DNA from: Zantedeschia hybrid cultivar
Taxonomy: Eukaryota; Streptophyta; Magnoliopsida; Alismatales; Araceae
Direction: 5' to 3'
DNA length: 64,000 bases
Assembly (NCBI GenBank): GCA_030544215.1
Contig: JARZZO010000012.1
Span: forward strand, 42,013,194-42,077,193
The position numbers and the translations under genes were made by a program. The notes below the pieces were generated by a model. It searched no databases, had not been told where the DNA came from, and saw nothing but the letters and a program-made list of their open reading frames with translations. Positions 44,145 through 54,141 of the stretch are shown piece by piece. The number at the start of each line of letters is the position of its first letter. The stretch's first letter is position 1.

Positions 44145-45671
44145 TGTTGGGTTTTCTAGGGTTTCTCCGGATCGCTCACGCAGCGGAAAATAAAATATTA
44201 AGCAGTGATCAGTTCCCGTTTCGAAAAACTAAAACCCACGATTATCGGATAATCGATTCTCACCGTGTGCGGATTCGAATCCGCAACCGTTCGGTTCCGT
44301 CGGCGCGACACCGCAAGCCGCGCAAGCGCCCGGCCTCTAGTGAAGTCCACGCGATCCTCCCCGTGACGGATATCCTCGCGTTCCTCGTTCTTCGCAGCCC
44401 ACGAAACCTCCGCCGGTCGCCGCAACGCGCGGACGATTTCCCGTCGAACGGGATTCGGAGAAGCGGCGGAACAGACCTGGATCTGTCTGGACGCCAGAGA
44501 GAGAGAGAAACAGAGGAGGGACGGCTAGGGTTAGCAGCAGCTTGGCCTGCTCAGCCCGTTCGCTATGTTTTATACTAACTGCACGGTTTTTCAAAAAAAA
44601 CCCCGGTTTGTATAAAACCCACTTATTTATCCATCGCCTTGAGAATCATTTGCATGTGACCCTCTAGGCCCAAGTACCAGTCCAGTTAATAGACCAATAA
44701 TCCCAGTGACTCTTCACTGGCTTTGTTAATCAATTAATAACCCTTTATTAATTAACTAATCAATCAAATTGATGTCGCACATCGAATTCGACCGGGCCTC
44801 CGATCACGTTGGGCGCCAAGCAACACCGCGTGAACCCGGAAGGTATTGGGGTTAAGTAACCCACTCGTGGAACCTTTCCGCCGACAGTTACCGCGTGGAT
44901 ATAATCCTTCATTCGTACAATACTCTCGAGTCAACTCAGGGCATGGCGAGCCGTCAAACCCTAACCGGTCGACTCACTTGGATTGGATGCCGCTGATGAA
45001 TATCGGAAAACTCCTTTCTCGATATTATCGTCCGTCCTGGCCAGGGACTTACGCGCATCCTTCCTAGAGCATTCTCTCTCTAAGTACTGAGAGAGAATGA
45101 TTCCTTATTGACACACAATTCCCTTCGACGGTATTCCGTTGTACCCAATCCTTGACGTATTAGACCTTGATGTCTCAGGTCAAAGTACAGAAGTCCACCA
45201 ACAAGGTGTCCTTGATGTCTCAGGTCCGAGGACCATCCACGCAACTGCGACAATAGAATCAAGCTGGTTGACAGTGAAGTACAATACCATCCAGCGATTC
45301 AGTCGGATCACTTCAGTGAACTCATTCTCCAATGAGCACTTACAGATTCGCCTTAGTGTCTCCACACAAGTGACTTATGAGATCAGTCACCCTCATCATA
45401 TGAGCAGGAGTAATCTGTACTAGTCTAACCGGATATCCGATGTCCTTCTCGGATATCCTCCGACTATGAACGATTAAGAATATGTGTGTTTAAGTGATCA
45501 GTCTCATTAGTATGACCTCATCATAATCTGATCACTATAGCACATATTCACGGACTTCATTATGAAACGATAATTAATGCGATTTACACATAATGAATAT
45601 TATGCCATTATATTAATAAATGAACGAGATTTACACAGTTAGATTGGCTTGTAGGCCACCTAAAACTAACA
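44145..45671 (-). repeat. Copia-2 3' LTR
   Basis: This 1527-bp LTR starts TGTTGGGTTTTC and ends CTAACA on plus. It contains GCGGATTCGAATCCGC, a perfect 16-bp palindrome (near 44270). About 30 bp are missing relative to the partner LTR near 45155, where the sequence around CTTGACGTATTAGA is rearranged with a short repeat of TTGATGTCTCAGGTC. Confidence 0.93.
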
Positions 45672-45685
45672 ATCTCCCACTTGGA
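45672..45685 (-). other. Copia-2 polypurine tract
   Basis: The minus strand reads AGTCCAAGTGGGAGAT next to TGTTAG of the 3' LTR, the usual Copia PPT. The RNase H stop codon (45686-45688) abuts it. Confidence 0.85.
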
Positions 45686-46936
45686 CTAAAGCCAATCACC
45701 TTTATACAATAAGCCTATAGACTCTAGGTGACGCTCAAACACAATGTGAGCCAACGGCTTTGTCAGTGGATCTGCTACATTGTCGACGGATGGAACTCTT
45801 TCCACTACTACATCTCCTCTGGATATGATCTCTCTGATAAGGTGAAAGCGCCTCAGAATATGCTTCGATTTCTGATGAGACCGCGGCTCTTTCGCTTGTT
45901 CAATGGCTCCATTGTTGTCGCACAACAGTGGAACAGGCTCAGAGATGCTGGGAACTACGCCGAGGTCGGTGATGAATTTCTTCAACCACACTGCTTCCTT
46001 GGCAGTTTCAGCTGCAGCGATGTACTCAGCTTCAGTCGTTGAATCTACAGTGGTTACTTGCTTGGAACTCTTCCAGCACACTGCGCCTCCGTTCAAAGTA
46101 AACACGAATTCAGATGTAGACTTGCCATCATCTAGATCTGACTGGAAACTCGACTCAGTAAAGCCTCGCAGTTTCAAGTCACCTCCTCCATAGACAAGAA
46201 ACATATCCTTAGTTCTTCTCAAGTACTTAAAGATACATTTCACTGCCTTCCAGTGCTCTTCGCCTAGATCAGCTTGAAATATGCTCGTAACACTTAGAGC
46301 AAATGCAACATTAGGCCGTGTACATAGCATGGCATACATGATAGATCCTATGGCAGAGGCATAGGATATTCTATCCATGAATGCCCTCTCATCAGGAGTC
46401 TTAGGAGACTGCTCCTTTGAGAGACTAATTCCATGTCTCATCGGTATGAGACCTCTCTTGGAATTTTTTATGCCAAACCTTTTGACTATGGTATCTATGT
46501 ACAAGGATTGGGTCATTCCGAGCATCCTCTTTGATCTATCTCTATAGATCCGTATTCCCAATACGTAGGATGCTTCTCCCAAATCCTTCATAGAGAAGTT
46601 TTTCGACAGCCAGATCTTTAATGATGACATTATAGCTACATCATTCCCAATGAGTAGTATGTCATCTACGTAATGAACTAGAAAAGTGATTGCACTCCCA
46701 CTGGTCTTCTTGTACACACAAGGCTCATCTTCATTCTTAATGAAGTCATAAGACTTGACAGCCTCGTCAAATCTTATGTTCCAGCTCCGGGAAGCTTGCT
46801 TCAGTCGATAAATGGACTTCTGAAGCTTGCACACTTTATCTGGACATTCTTTGGATGTGAAACCTTCTGGTTGTATCATATACACCTCTTCCTCAAGCTT
46901 ACCCTTAAGGAAGGCAGTCTTCACATCCATCTGCAC
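45686..46936 (-). CDS. Copia-2 reverse transcriptase-RNase H (most)
   Basis: The 416-codon open frame starts at MQMDVKTAFLKGKLEEEVYM and includes KSIYRLKQASRSWNIRFDEA, LVHYVDDILLIGNDVAIMSS (catalytic YVDD), YVLGIRIYRDRSKRMLGMTQ, YASAIGSIMYAMLCTRPNVA, then RNase H with GFTESSFQSDLDDGKSTSEF, VDSTTEAEYIAAAETAKEAV, LLCDNNGAIEQ and HIRRFHLIRE-like motifs. It ends ...SIGLLYKGDWL at the PPT. The usual RNase H entry reads YTDSDW; here it is FTESSF, so the first Asp is Glu, which may impair RNase H. The RT N-terminus is in a separate upstream frame. Its length and near-complete motifs mark this as young. Confidence 0.9.
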   Translation of the reverse strand: MQMDVKTAFLKGKLEEEVYMIQPEGFTSKECPDKVCKLQKSIYRLKQASRSWNIRFDEAVKSYDFIKNEDEPCVYKKTSGSAITFLVHYVDDILLIGNDVAIMSSLKIWLSKNFSMKDLGEASYVLGIRIYRDRSKRMLGMTQSLYIDTIVKRFGIKNSKRGLIPMRHGISLSKEQSPKTPDERAFMDRISYASAIGSIMYAMLCTRPNVAFALSVTSIFQADLGEEHWKAVKCIFKYLRRTKDMFLVYGGGDLKLRGFTESSFQSDLDDGKSTSEFVFTLNGGAVCWKSSKQVTTVDSTTEAEYIAAAETAKEAVWLKKFITDLGVVPSISEPVPLLCDNNGAIEQAKEPRSHQKSKHILRRFHLIREIISRGDVVVERVPSVDNVADPLTKPLAHIVFERHLESIGLLYKGDWL

Positions 46937-47522
46937 ATTTTGACTTTATCATGACAACTGGTGAGAAAGTCTCGTCATAGTCAATTCCTTGCCTTTAACG
47001 ATATCCCTTTGCCACCAACCTTGCCTTATAAGTGTCGATCCGTCCATCAGCACCGATCTTTCTCTTAAAGATCCACTTGCAACCGATAGGTACAAAACCC
47101 TCGGACAAGTCCTCCAAGTTCCAAACTTGGTTGGTGTACATGGACTGGATTTCTGACTTCATGGCTTCTCGCCATTTCCCAGCTTCTGGGCCTTCTATGG
47201 CCTCCTGGTAGGTTTTAGGATCATCATCCTCATTATATTCCACATTAGACTCACCTTCAGCAATATGTCCCACATATCGTTCAGGTAGTCTAGGTACTCT
47301 ACCAGATCTACGAAGCTCATCTGTGTGTACCTGAACAGATTCAGGAACTGATATCTCATCTGATGATAATGTAGCTGTTTGGGGATCTGGAATCTCTTCC
47401 AGTACTATTTTACTCCCACTGTCCTCCTGGAGAAGGTATTCCTCTTCCAAGAAGACAGCTTTCCTGGCGACAAACACCTTTTGTTCACCAAGGTTTCCTT
47501 TGGATATCCCACAAACCTGCAC
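46937..47522 (-). pseudogene. Copia-2 INT-RT linker and RT N-terminus
   Basis: The frame 47522-46995 carries the INT C-terminal tail (QKVFVARKAVFLEEEYLLQE), the VHTDELRRSGRVPRLPERYV linker and the RT start (TYQEAIEGPEAGKWREAMKS, GCKWIFKRKIGADGRIDTYK). It is out of phase with 49042-47405 because about 22 bp present in Copia-1 near 6253 are missing here at 47490. It is cut from the RT core by a deletion of roughly 46 bp near 46937-46950, which removed the YDETFSPVA region end. No ATG of its own is required in a polyprotein. Confidence 0.85.
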
Positions 47523-49042
47523 TTATCAGTTCGTGATTTCAGCTTATCTGGATCATGCCTCTTTACATGAGCAGGACAACTCCAGACTTTAACATGTTTA
47601 AATTCTGGTTTCCTGCCTTTCCATATCTCATATGGAGTAGAGGCCACAGACTTGCTAGGTACTCTGTTCATTAGGTATGCTGCTGACTCTAAAGCATACC
47701 CCCAGAGGGACATTGGTAATCCTGAAAAGCTCATCATAGATCGCACCATGTCCAACAAGGTGCGATTCCTCCTTTCTGATACACCATTCATTTGTGGTGT
47801 ATATGGAGGAGTCAGCTGAGAAATGATACCATTATCTTTTAAGAATTGTGTGAAGTTAGTACTTAAGTATTCTCCTCCTCGATCTGATCGAAGAGCTTTA
47901 ATACTCTTTCCTAACTGCTTCTCTACCTCATTCTTGAACTCTTTGAACTTTTCAAATGCTTCCGACTTGTACTTCATTAAGCACACATAGCCGAATCTTG
48001 AGAAGTCATCGGTGAACGTGATGAAGTATGAGTAGCCACCTTTAGCTTGGGTGGACATAGGACCACATACATCCGAATGTATTAGTTCCAAAATGTCCTT
48101 GGCACGTTCTCCATGTCCAGTAAACGGAGATTTTGCCATCTTTCCCATAAGGCAGGATGCACATGTCGCAAACGATTCGTAATCGAATGTTGGTAAATAA
48201 CCATGCTTGTGCAACCTTTGCAACCTGTTTTCACCAATATGCCCAAGTCTACAATGCCACATGTAGGCTTGGTTCACACAATTCTTGCTCTTCTTAAGAG
48301 CATTATCAATTTGAATATTGTAATAAGAAACATCTAAGAGATATAGACCGTTGACTAAAGATGTTGAAGCTATTGATTTATTACCATAATAAATCGAACA
48401 ACTTCTATTCTCAATAGTCAACCTATATCCTATCTTGTCCAAACAAGATATTGATATGATGTTCTTTATTATGCTAGGAATATAATAACAATCTTCTAAT
48501 AGTAAGGCGTCTCCTGATGGAAGCCTGAGGTTTGCTGTCCCAACAGCAATCGCCGCAACTTTTGCGCCGTTTCCTAGCCTCAATTCCACCTCGCCTTGTC
48601 TCAGCTTGCGCTTACTTGTTAGTATCTGTGCATCATGACAGATATGAGAAGCACATCCAGTATCCAATACCCAAGATGTGGAATCTCTAACTGACAAGTT
48701 GATATCTATCATATAGATGTCTGAAGCTTCAAACAGCTTCACTCTTTTATGAGCTTTATCGTTAAGGAACTCCTTGCAGTTCCTCTTCCAGTGACCATAC
48801 TGCTTATAGTAGAAGCAGTCACCCTTCACTACTCTTTTGCCTTTGTCCTTCGATCTTTTATCGTTAGCTGTCATCTCTGCTTCAGGGGCATCCAATGCCG
48901 ATTCAGCAGGAGGATCAGTTCCAGGGATGAAGTCAATGTGCTCAGATCTGAAGACATTCTTCAGGCTTCTGAACCAATCCGAGTAGATCAGGTAAGTCAA
49001 AAGGGCATCAAGTATGCCACGGAGTGGGTTATTCGACGACAT
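47405..49042 (-). CDS. Copia-2 gag(short)-protease-integrase
   Basis: The 545-codon frame starts MSSNNPLRGILDALL. Only about 75 residues precede the zinc-knuckle region CFYYKQYGHWKRNC (Cys76, His84, Cys89; the second Cys of CX2C is Tyr), whereas Copia-6 has about 230, so most of gag is deleted. Protease is WVLDTGCASHIC (Asp127). GAG-pre-integrase is MWHCRLGHIGENRLQRLHKH. Integrase has HSDVCGPM, FTDDFSRFGYVCLMKYKSEA, SDRGGEYLSTNF and PQMNGVSERRNR, so all three DDE residues are present. The frame runs out of phase at the 22-bp deletion. The start is chosen because ATG sits at the conserved SSxNPLR motif shared with Copia-6. Confidence 0.9.
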   Translation of the reverse strand: MSSNNPLRGILDALLTYLIYSDWFRSLKNVFRSEHIDFIPGTDPPAESALDAPEAEMTANDKRSKDKGKRVVKGDCFYYKQYGHWKRNCKEFLNDKAHKRVKLFEASDIYMIDINLSVRDSTSWVLDTGCASHICHDAQILTSKRKLRQGEVELRLGNGAKVAAIAVGTANLRLPSGDALLLEDCYYIPSIIKNIISISCLDKIGYRLTIENRSCSIYYGNKSIASTSLVNGLYLLDVSYYNIQIDNALKKSKNCVNQAYMWHCRLGHIGENRLQRLHKHGYLPTFDYESFATCASCLMGKMAKSPFTGHGERAKDILELIHSDVCGPMSTQAKGGYSYFITFTDDFSRFGYVCLMKYKSEAFEKFKEFKNEVEKQLGKSIKALRSDRGGEYLSTNFTQFLKDNGIISQLTPPYTPQMNGVSERRNRTLLDMVRSMMSFSGLPMSLWGYALESAAYLMNRVPSKSVASTPYEIWKGRKPEFKHVKVWSCPAHVKRHDPDKLKSRTDKCRFVGYPKETLVNKRCLSPGKLSSWKRNTFSRRTVGVK

Positions 49043-49228
49043 AATTCCCTACAGGAGATAAGTAAAATCTATTTAGCAGATGTTCAATTGTAAAAATTTA
49101 AAACAAGACATGGTCTTTTGTTCAAGTTTAACTCCCACTAATTTTCGACGGACTGTATAACCCTCAGTTATACAGAACGGGAGACGCCGACAGTCTCCTA
49201 GTGGGGATCAGAATCTCAATGACTTGCA

Positions 49229-49550
49229 CTACAACCTTGTGGATAGCACAACAAACTGTAATACAATCAGAGAGCACCCAACTCATGGGACTTGCAACTC
49301 CTTGCAATATCTGATCATGTTTTCGGTCCCCAAAGATTTAATGGCCTTGTGGATAGTACAACAAACCATTAATTCTGGTCTAAGCTAACCATCATTACGC
49401 GACGAGTATAGATTTGCATGCAGCCCTTGTGGATAGCACAACAAAGCTACATGGTTCCTCTACCCCGATCTATAGGCATCTAATGCCATAGCCATAGTTT
49501 CTCCTCCCAATTAAACAGGCCTTGTGGATAGCACAACAAACCTGCCTAAA
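49229..49550 (-). repeat. Copia-2 leader: four hairpins with invariant tip
   Basis: Cores at 49235-49255, 49345-49365, 49425-49445 and 49520-49540 have TTGTGGATAGCACAA (one G-to-A... TAGTACAA in the second). Outer arms: TTAATGG/CCATTAA is perfect here (Copia-1 has one mismatch), CATGCAGC/GCTACATG has one mismatch, and TTAAACAGG/CCTGCCTAA has two imperfect positions. Spacing between cores is about 80-110 bases. The array lies just upstream of gag. Confidence 0.85.
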
Positions 49551-50403
49551 GTGATTCGAATCCTATGACTATAACGATGGTGGACCACGCGGTAAGTTCT
49601 CAACTACTTGCGTTATGGCTTAGAGTTTATCTGATGGTATATTTAGATAACTTTTATCTTGGTCTCTCCTAGGTGATAGTATATAAATACATCGTATATA
49701 TTTACTAAATAATATAACCTGCTTTGATTCATAATCAAAAGAAAAACAATGCATCACATACATGTCTAGTGTGGTCATGGATAGCACAGTGGGTTTGACT
49801 GGAGCTAACAGTCAAACACACACACAATCTAACATAACATTTACATTAGATAAACCTGCAAACACATAGGCAAAGGATCTTCATCTTTTCGCCTTCCTGG
49901 TTGCAAATGTAGATCGTCCTCGCTTCTTCCTCGGTTGCCTCGATCATATTACAATAATTCTAGAATTATAAGTAAATTGAAGAAGGCCTTATGGCGAGTA
50001 CAAGAGAGAGAGGGAGGTAGAAATACATCGGAGTATGAGAGAGGTGCGCATACCTCTATTTATTAACAATTAATAAACAATCATATATCCACGATCCACA
50101 CAATCCATTCATCACATGAATAATAAATTAAGTGCATATCCATGACCACGGTGTGTTTTAAACATTCCACACATGATTCAGCGCATCATATGGCTAAAAC
50201 AAATGAGTTTTTCAAAATAAATAAAATTTTGGCTTTCAAAAACTGGGATCCAATCAAAATTGGTATTTGAATTTCGAAAACTCATTTTATTAACCTAACA
50301 TGCAATTAAATCAAAATTTAAAAGCATCAAACACACATCACATGCGCACATACTCCAAATTAATAATTCCAGATTATTCCATGCAAATTAGAACAATTCT
50401 AAT
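49551..50403 (-). other. Copia-2 leader spacer
   Basis: Non-coding sequence homologous to 8341-9195 of Copia-1. A GAGAGAGAGAGGGAGG tract lies near 50006. No feature beyond this. Confidence 0.6.
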
Positions 50404-50912
50404 AATATAACACTTAGATTAAATCCCATTAATAATATAACAATTAACTATTAAAGACTAATCTAACTCTTAGATTAATCCAACAAAGTTAATTAAAAAT
50501 TTAACATTTAAATTAATAATCAACTATAATTAATTATTAACTACTAATCTAACACTTAGATTAGCCAATTAATGTTAATTATTAATTTAACTCTTAAACT
50601 AATAATTAACACTAACTAATTAATAATTAATTAATCTAACTCTTAGATTAGATAATTAAAGTTATCATTAATTTAACTATTAAATTAATGACTAACAATA
50701 ATTAGTTAAGGACTACTAATTTAACACTTAAATTAGTTATCTAAGTTAATTATTAATTTAACTCTTAAATTAACAATTAACTTACATATTAATTAACAAT
50801 TAGTTGAAATAATAATTAGTAATCTAACTGTTAGACTAACAATTATTAATTACTAATTTAACCATTAAATTAGTTTTATTAAGATTAATTATTAGTTTAA
50901 CCATTAAACTAA
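50404..50912 (-). repeat. Copia-2 leader: AT-rich dyad array
   Basis: This is homologous to 9196-9772 but shorter. Examples are CTAATCTAACTCTTAGATTA, TTAATTTAACTCTTAAATTA, and TAGTTTAACCATTAAACTA at the end. Several units differ from their Copia-1 counterpart in arm sequence (for example AATCTAAC against AATTTAAC) while remaining self-complementary; a few have decayed. Confidence 0.8.
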
Positions 50913-50989
50913 CAATTAATATTAATCAATTAACAACTAAATGTTAATTAAAGTGATTCATAAATCATTAATAAGCCCATTTAAATTAA

Positions 50990-51979
50990 CATTGAATAAT
51001 AATGTAAATATTTCAAAAACACTTTTTGAATTTAAATTAAAGTCCAATAATATTTTAATTGGGCTAATTAGGTTTAATAGGGGTTTAAGGGGTTTAATTA
51101 AGGAATAGGGGTTTAATAGGCAAATGGTCGAGCCACCTAGGGCCCCTGGTTCGAGCCCCTGGCTCGGCTAGGCTCGGACCATGGCTTCACCAGTCGGTCC
51201 AGACCGCCCGGCCCGGTCTAACCGGGTGGGGCGCCGAACCAGTTCACCTGGTTCGTCCCTAACCCCCGAAACCCTAATCCCTGTAACATGTAGGAGGTGA
51301 TGCCCGGCGGCGGGGTTGAGGCAGGCCGCCTGGCGGCGGGCCCCCTGCGTCGCCCGGCCCAGCAGGCGATGCCATCGGCGCCGGCGGTGCCCCTGCCGCC
51401 GGTAGGCTTCGTTCTTCCCCAAGAACCCGACAACCCCTAAAACCCTAACCTGCATGATATCCAGGCGCAGGTGGGCAAGGCGGCGGCAAGGCTGCTCGGC
51501 AGCGGCCGGCGACCAACCCCCAGCGTCGTCCGGACCCGCCGGTGCCGCCCCTAATGCTGGCGGGATCACCAGCGATGGTCGGAGAGCAAAGGGGGCCGAG
51601 CCCCAATCTGTTTTTCTGGTTTTCTTTAAAACTGAGTAGGATGAAGAAGATGGGAAGGAGGGGTAACCTTCCTTCAGCCTCTCTGGCGCCGGCGAGGAGC
51701 TCAATGAGGACTGGAGACTTTCTCTAAGAAGATCTTAGTTCCGGTTAACATCTCCAACACTTGGGATGAAAGAATGAAGCCGCCGTAAACTCCTCGTTCT
51801 TCGTCCCACGAAGAGCACAAAAATCCCAAAATAAAATCTGAAAATTGCAGAATAATAATCCGATTATTTGTGTTCATCTCATGAACACAGACTCAGCAAA
51901 ATTCGAGTTTTAAAGTATGGAATGAATTCAAGGAAAAATTAATTCGGAGATCGAAACGGGACAAGAAACAGTGGAACCT
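50990..51979 (-). other. Copia-2 leader, GC-rich dyads and PBS-proximal part
   Basis: GC-rich dyads lie at 51130-51262, for example CGAACCAG-TTCA-CCTGGTTCG at about 51234-51254. A GC-rich stretch with CCGGCG self-complementary runs follows (51295-51410, 51470-51560). Long apparent frames here (such as 51168-51704) are low-complexity Gly/Arg/Pro/Ala sequence without homology. PBS-side sequence near 51780-51970 matches Copia-1 13200-13390. Confidence 0.65.
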
Positions 51980-51993
51980 GGCTCTGATACCAC
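51980..51993 (-). other. Copia-2 primer-binding site
   Basis: GTGGTATCAGAGCC on the minus strand directly inside the 5' LTR, complementary to initiator-Met tRNA. Identical to Copia-1. Confidence 0.95.
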
Positions 51994-53546
51994 TGTTGGG
52001 TTTTCTCGGGTTTCTCTGGATCGCTCACGCAGCGGAAAATAAAATATTAAACAGCGTTCCGTTCCCGTTTCGAAAAACTAAAACCTACGATTATCGGATA
52101 ATCGATTCTCACCGTGTGCGGATTCGAATCCGCAACCGTTCGGTTCCATCGGTGCGACACCGCAAGCCGCGCAAGCACCCGGCCTCTAGCGAAGTCCACG
52201 CGATCCTCCCCGCGACGGATATCCTCGCGTTCCTCGTTCTTCGCAGCCCACGAAACCTCCGCCGGTCGCCGCAACGATCGCCGCAACGCGCGGACGATTT
52301 CCCATCGAACGAGATTCGGAGAAGCGGCGGAACAGATCTGGATCTGTCTAGACGCCAGAGAGAGAGAGAAACAGAGGAGGGGCGGCTAGGGCTAGCAACA
52401 GCTTGGCCTGCTCAGCCCGTTCGCTATGTTTTATACTAACCGCGCGATTTTCATAAAAACCCCCGGTTTGTATAAAACCCACTTATTTATCCATCGCCTT
52501 GAGAATCATTTGCGTGTGACCCTCTAGGTCCAAGTACCAGTCCAGTTAATGGCCCAACAAGCCTAGTGACTCCTCACTGGCTTTGTTAATCAATTAATAA
52601 CCCTTTATTAATTAATTAATCAATCGAATTGATGTCACATATCAAATTCAACTGGGCCTCCGATCACGTTGGGCGCCAAGCAACACCACGTGAACCCGGA
52701 AGGTATTGGGGTTAAGTAACCCACTCTTGGAACCTTTCTGCCGACAGTTACCGCGTGGATATAATCCTTCATTCGTACAATGCTCTCGAGTCAACTCAGG
52801 GCATGGCGAGCCGTCAAACCCTAACCGGTCGACTCACTTAGATTGGATGTCGTTGATGAATATCGGAAAACTCCTTTCCCGATATTATCGTCGGCCCTGG
52901 CCAAGGACTTTCGCGCATCCTTCCTAGAGCATTCTCTCTCTAAGTACCGAGAGCGAATGATTCCTTATTGACACACAATTCCCTTCGACGGTATTCCGCT
53001 GTACCCAATCCTTGGCGTATTAGAATCCCGTGGCTAGAGATTCGTAAACCAAGGTCAAATCACAGAAGTCCACCGACAAGGTGTCCTTGGTGTCTCAGGT
53101 CCGAGGACCATCCACGCAACTGCGACAATAGAATCAAGCTGGTTGACAGTGAGGTACAATACCATCCAGCGATTCAGTCGAATCAATTCAGTAAACTCAT
53201 TCTCCAATGAGCACCTACAGATTCGCCTTAGTGTCTCCACACAAGTGACTTATGAGATCAGTCACCCTCATCATATGAGTAGGAGTAATCTGTACTAGTC
53301 TAACCGGATATCCGATGTCCTTCTCGGATATCCTCCGACTAGGAACGATTAATAATATGTGTGTTTAAGTGATCAATCTCATTAGTATGATCTCATCATA
53401 ATCTGATCACTATAGCACATATTCACGGACTTCATTATGAAACGATAATTAATGCGATTTGCACATAATGAATATTATGCCATTATATTAATAAATGAAC
53501 GAGATTTACATAGTCAGATTGGCTTGTAGGCCACCTAAAACTAACA
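51994..53546 (-). repeat. Copia-2 5' LTR with promoter
   Basis: This 1553-bp LTR carries TATAAAA on minus (plus 52429-52435) at the same place as in Copia-1. It contains the perfect GCGGATTCGAATCCGC palindrome (near 52119), the GA tract and the CGGATATCCGATGTCC block. It is followed by GCCGC and the rest of the Gypsy-3 LTR. Confidence 0.93.
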
Positions 53547-53551
53547 GCCGC

Positions 53552-54141
53552 CGAACTGCCACGCCACGAGCTTGCGCTGGTACCGCTGTGGACGCCATCA
53601 CTCCACCGGGACGTTGACTGCTGTATGGAGAATGAAACGCCGCGGATGAAGTGGAGGTGGTAGTGGTGAGAGGTTGGAGACTAGAGGAAGATGAGGAATG
53701 GGGAGAGGAAAGGAAGGAGAAGGGGAAGGGGAGTGGATGCGTCGGAGAGAGGGAGGAAAGAGAAGAGAATGAGAGAAATGAGGGAAAGGAGGGAGGGTTC
53801 ATGGGGTCAAACCGAATTCGTTAAATTGCGTCTCCCTAGAGCGACGCCATTTAGCGGACAGGACGGGGTCGTACACTAGCAGATCTCTGAATCACGTCGC
53901 CCATGTAAGACGCCATTCAAACGACACGACCAGGGCCGTACACACGCGCCCCAATGTCCGCCCACGTGGCTCTCCTGCAAAGCTCCTAAATGGCGTCCCT
54001 ATAGGCCGACGCCGTTCAAAAATTGCGTCTCGCAAGCTCGACGCAAAAAAGAACCCATGCCCCAGCTCTACAAGGGCCCAAACCAAAGAGTCTGACACCA
54101 AAATCGATCTGATAACCGGATCCGAAACCTCAGTCCTTACA
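53552..54141 (-). repeat. Gypsy-3 5' LTR, right portion
   Basis: It continues the LTR after Copia-2 (CGAACTGCCACGCC...) and ends CAGTCCTTACA. It is homologous to 16600-17264. It includes the GA/GT-rich tract 53640-53800 and GCGTC dyad cluster 2. Confidence 0.92.
53822..54048. repeat. GCGTC dyad cluster 2, Gypsy-3 LTR
   Basis: Four dyads: TAAATTGCGTC...GACGCCATTTA (53822-53855), TGAATCACGTCG...GACGCCATTCA, TAAATGGCGTC...GACGCCGTTCA, and ATTGCGTC...TCGACGCAAA. Compared with cluster 2 of the other LTRs, unit number, centres and outer arms differ. Confidence 0.85.

Larger units (their letters stand above)
44145..53546 (-). mobile_element. Copia-2, complete Ty1/Copia element
   Basis: LTRs at 44145-45671 and 51994-53546 are flanked by the duplication GCCGC (44140-44144 and 53547-53551). 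It has a PBS at 51980-51993 and a PPT next to 45672. Coding frames are 49042-47405 (gag-PR-INT), 47522-46995 and 46936-45686 (RT-RNase H). The leader from 49043 to 51979 has the same three dyad arrays as Copia-1. Two deletions (22 and about 46 bp, inferred against Copia-1) break the polyprotein. It is 9402 bp, inserted in the Gypsy-3 LTR. This is the best preserved complete element here. Confidence 0.96.
38242..54141 (-). mobile_element. Gypsy-3, 5' two-thirds of a Gypsy element with nested insertions
   Basis: On the minus strand the order is 5' LTR (54141-42617, split by Copia-2), PBS, gag (42356-41593), protease, and RT to early RNase H up to 38242, where Copia-4 interrupts. The remaining RNase H, integrase and 3' LTR must lie left of base 1, beyond the Tat-like insertion. 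It is inserted into Copia-5; a candidate TSD is ctacc at 54142-54146. The LTR family matches the solo LTR (10135) and the truncated Gypsy (14972), whose integrase indicates a chromovirus-type lineage. Confidence 0.8.

Noticed and set aside
45686..46936. Functional autonomous Copia-2
   Set aside because: Although RT and INT motifs are largely present, the 22-bp and about 46-bp deletions shift the polyprotein, gag is mostly missing and an RNase H residue is changed.
51168..51704. Long minus-strand frame (178 codons) in the Copia-2 leader
   Set aside because: Low-complexity Gly/Ala/Pro/Arg translation of GC-rich dyads, not conserved as protein in Copia-1 or Copia-6.
52110..52140. tRNA gene suggested by GGATTCGAATCC
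   Set aside because: No acceptor stem, D-arm or anticodon arm can be folded around it. It is part of the Copia LTR in every copy.
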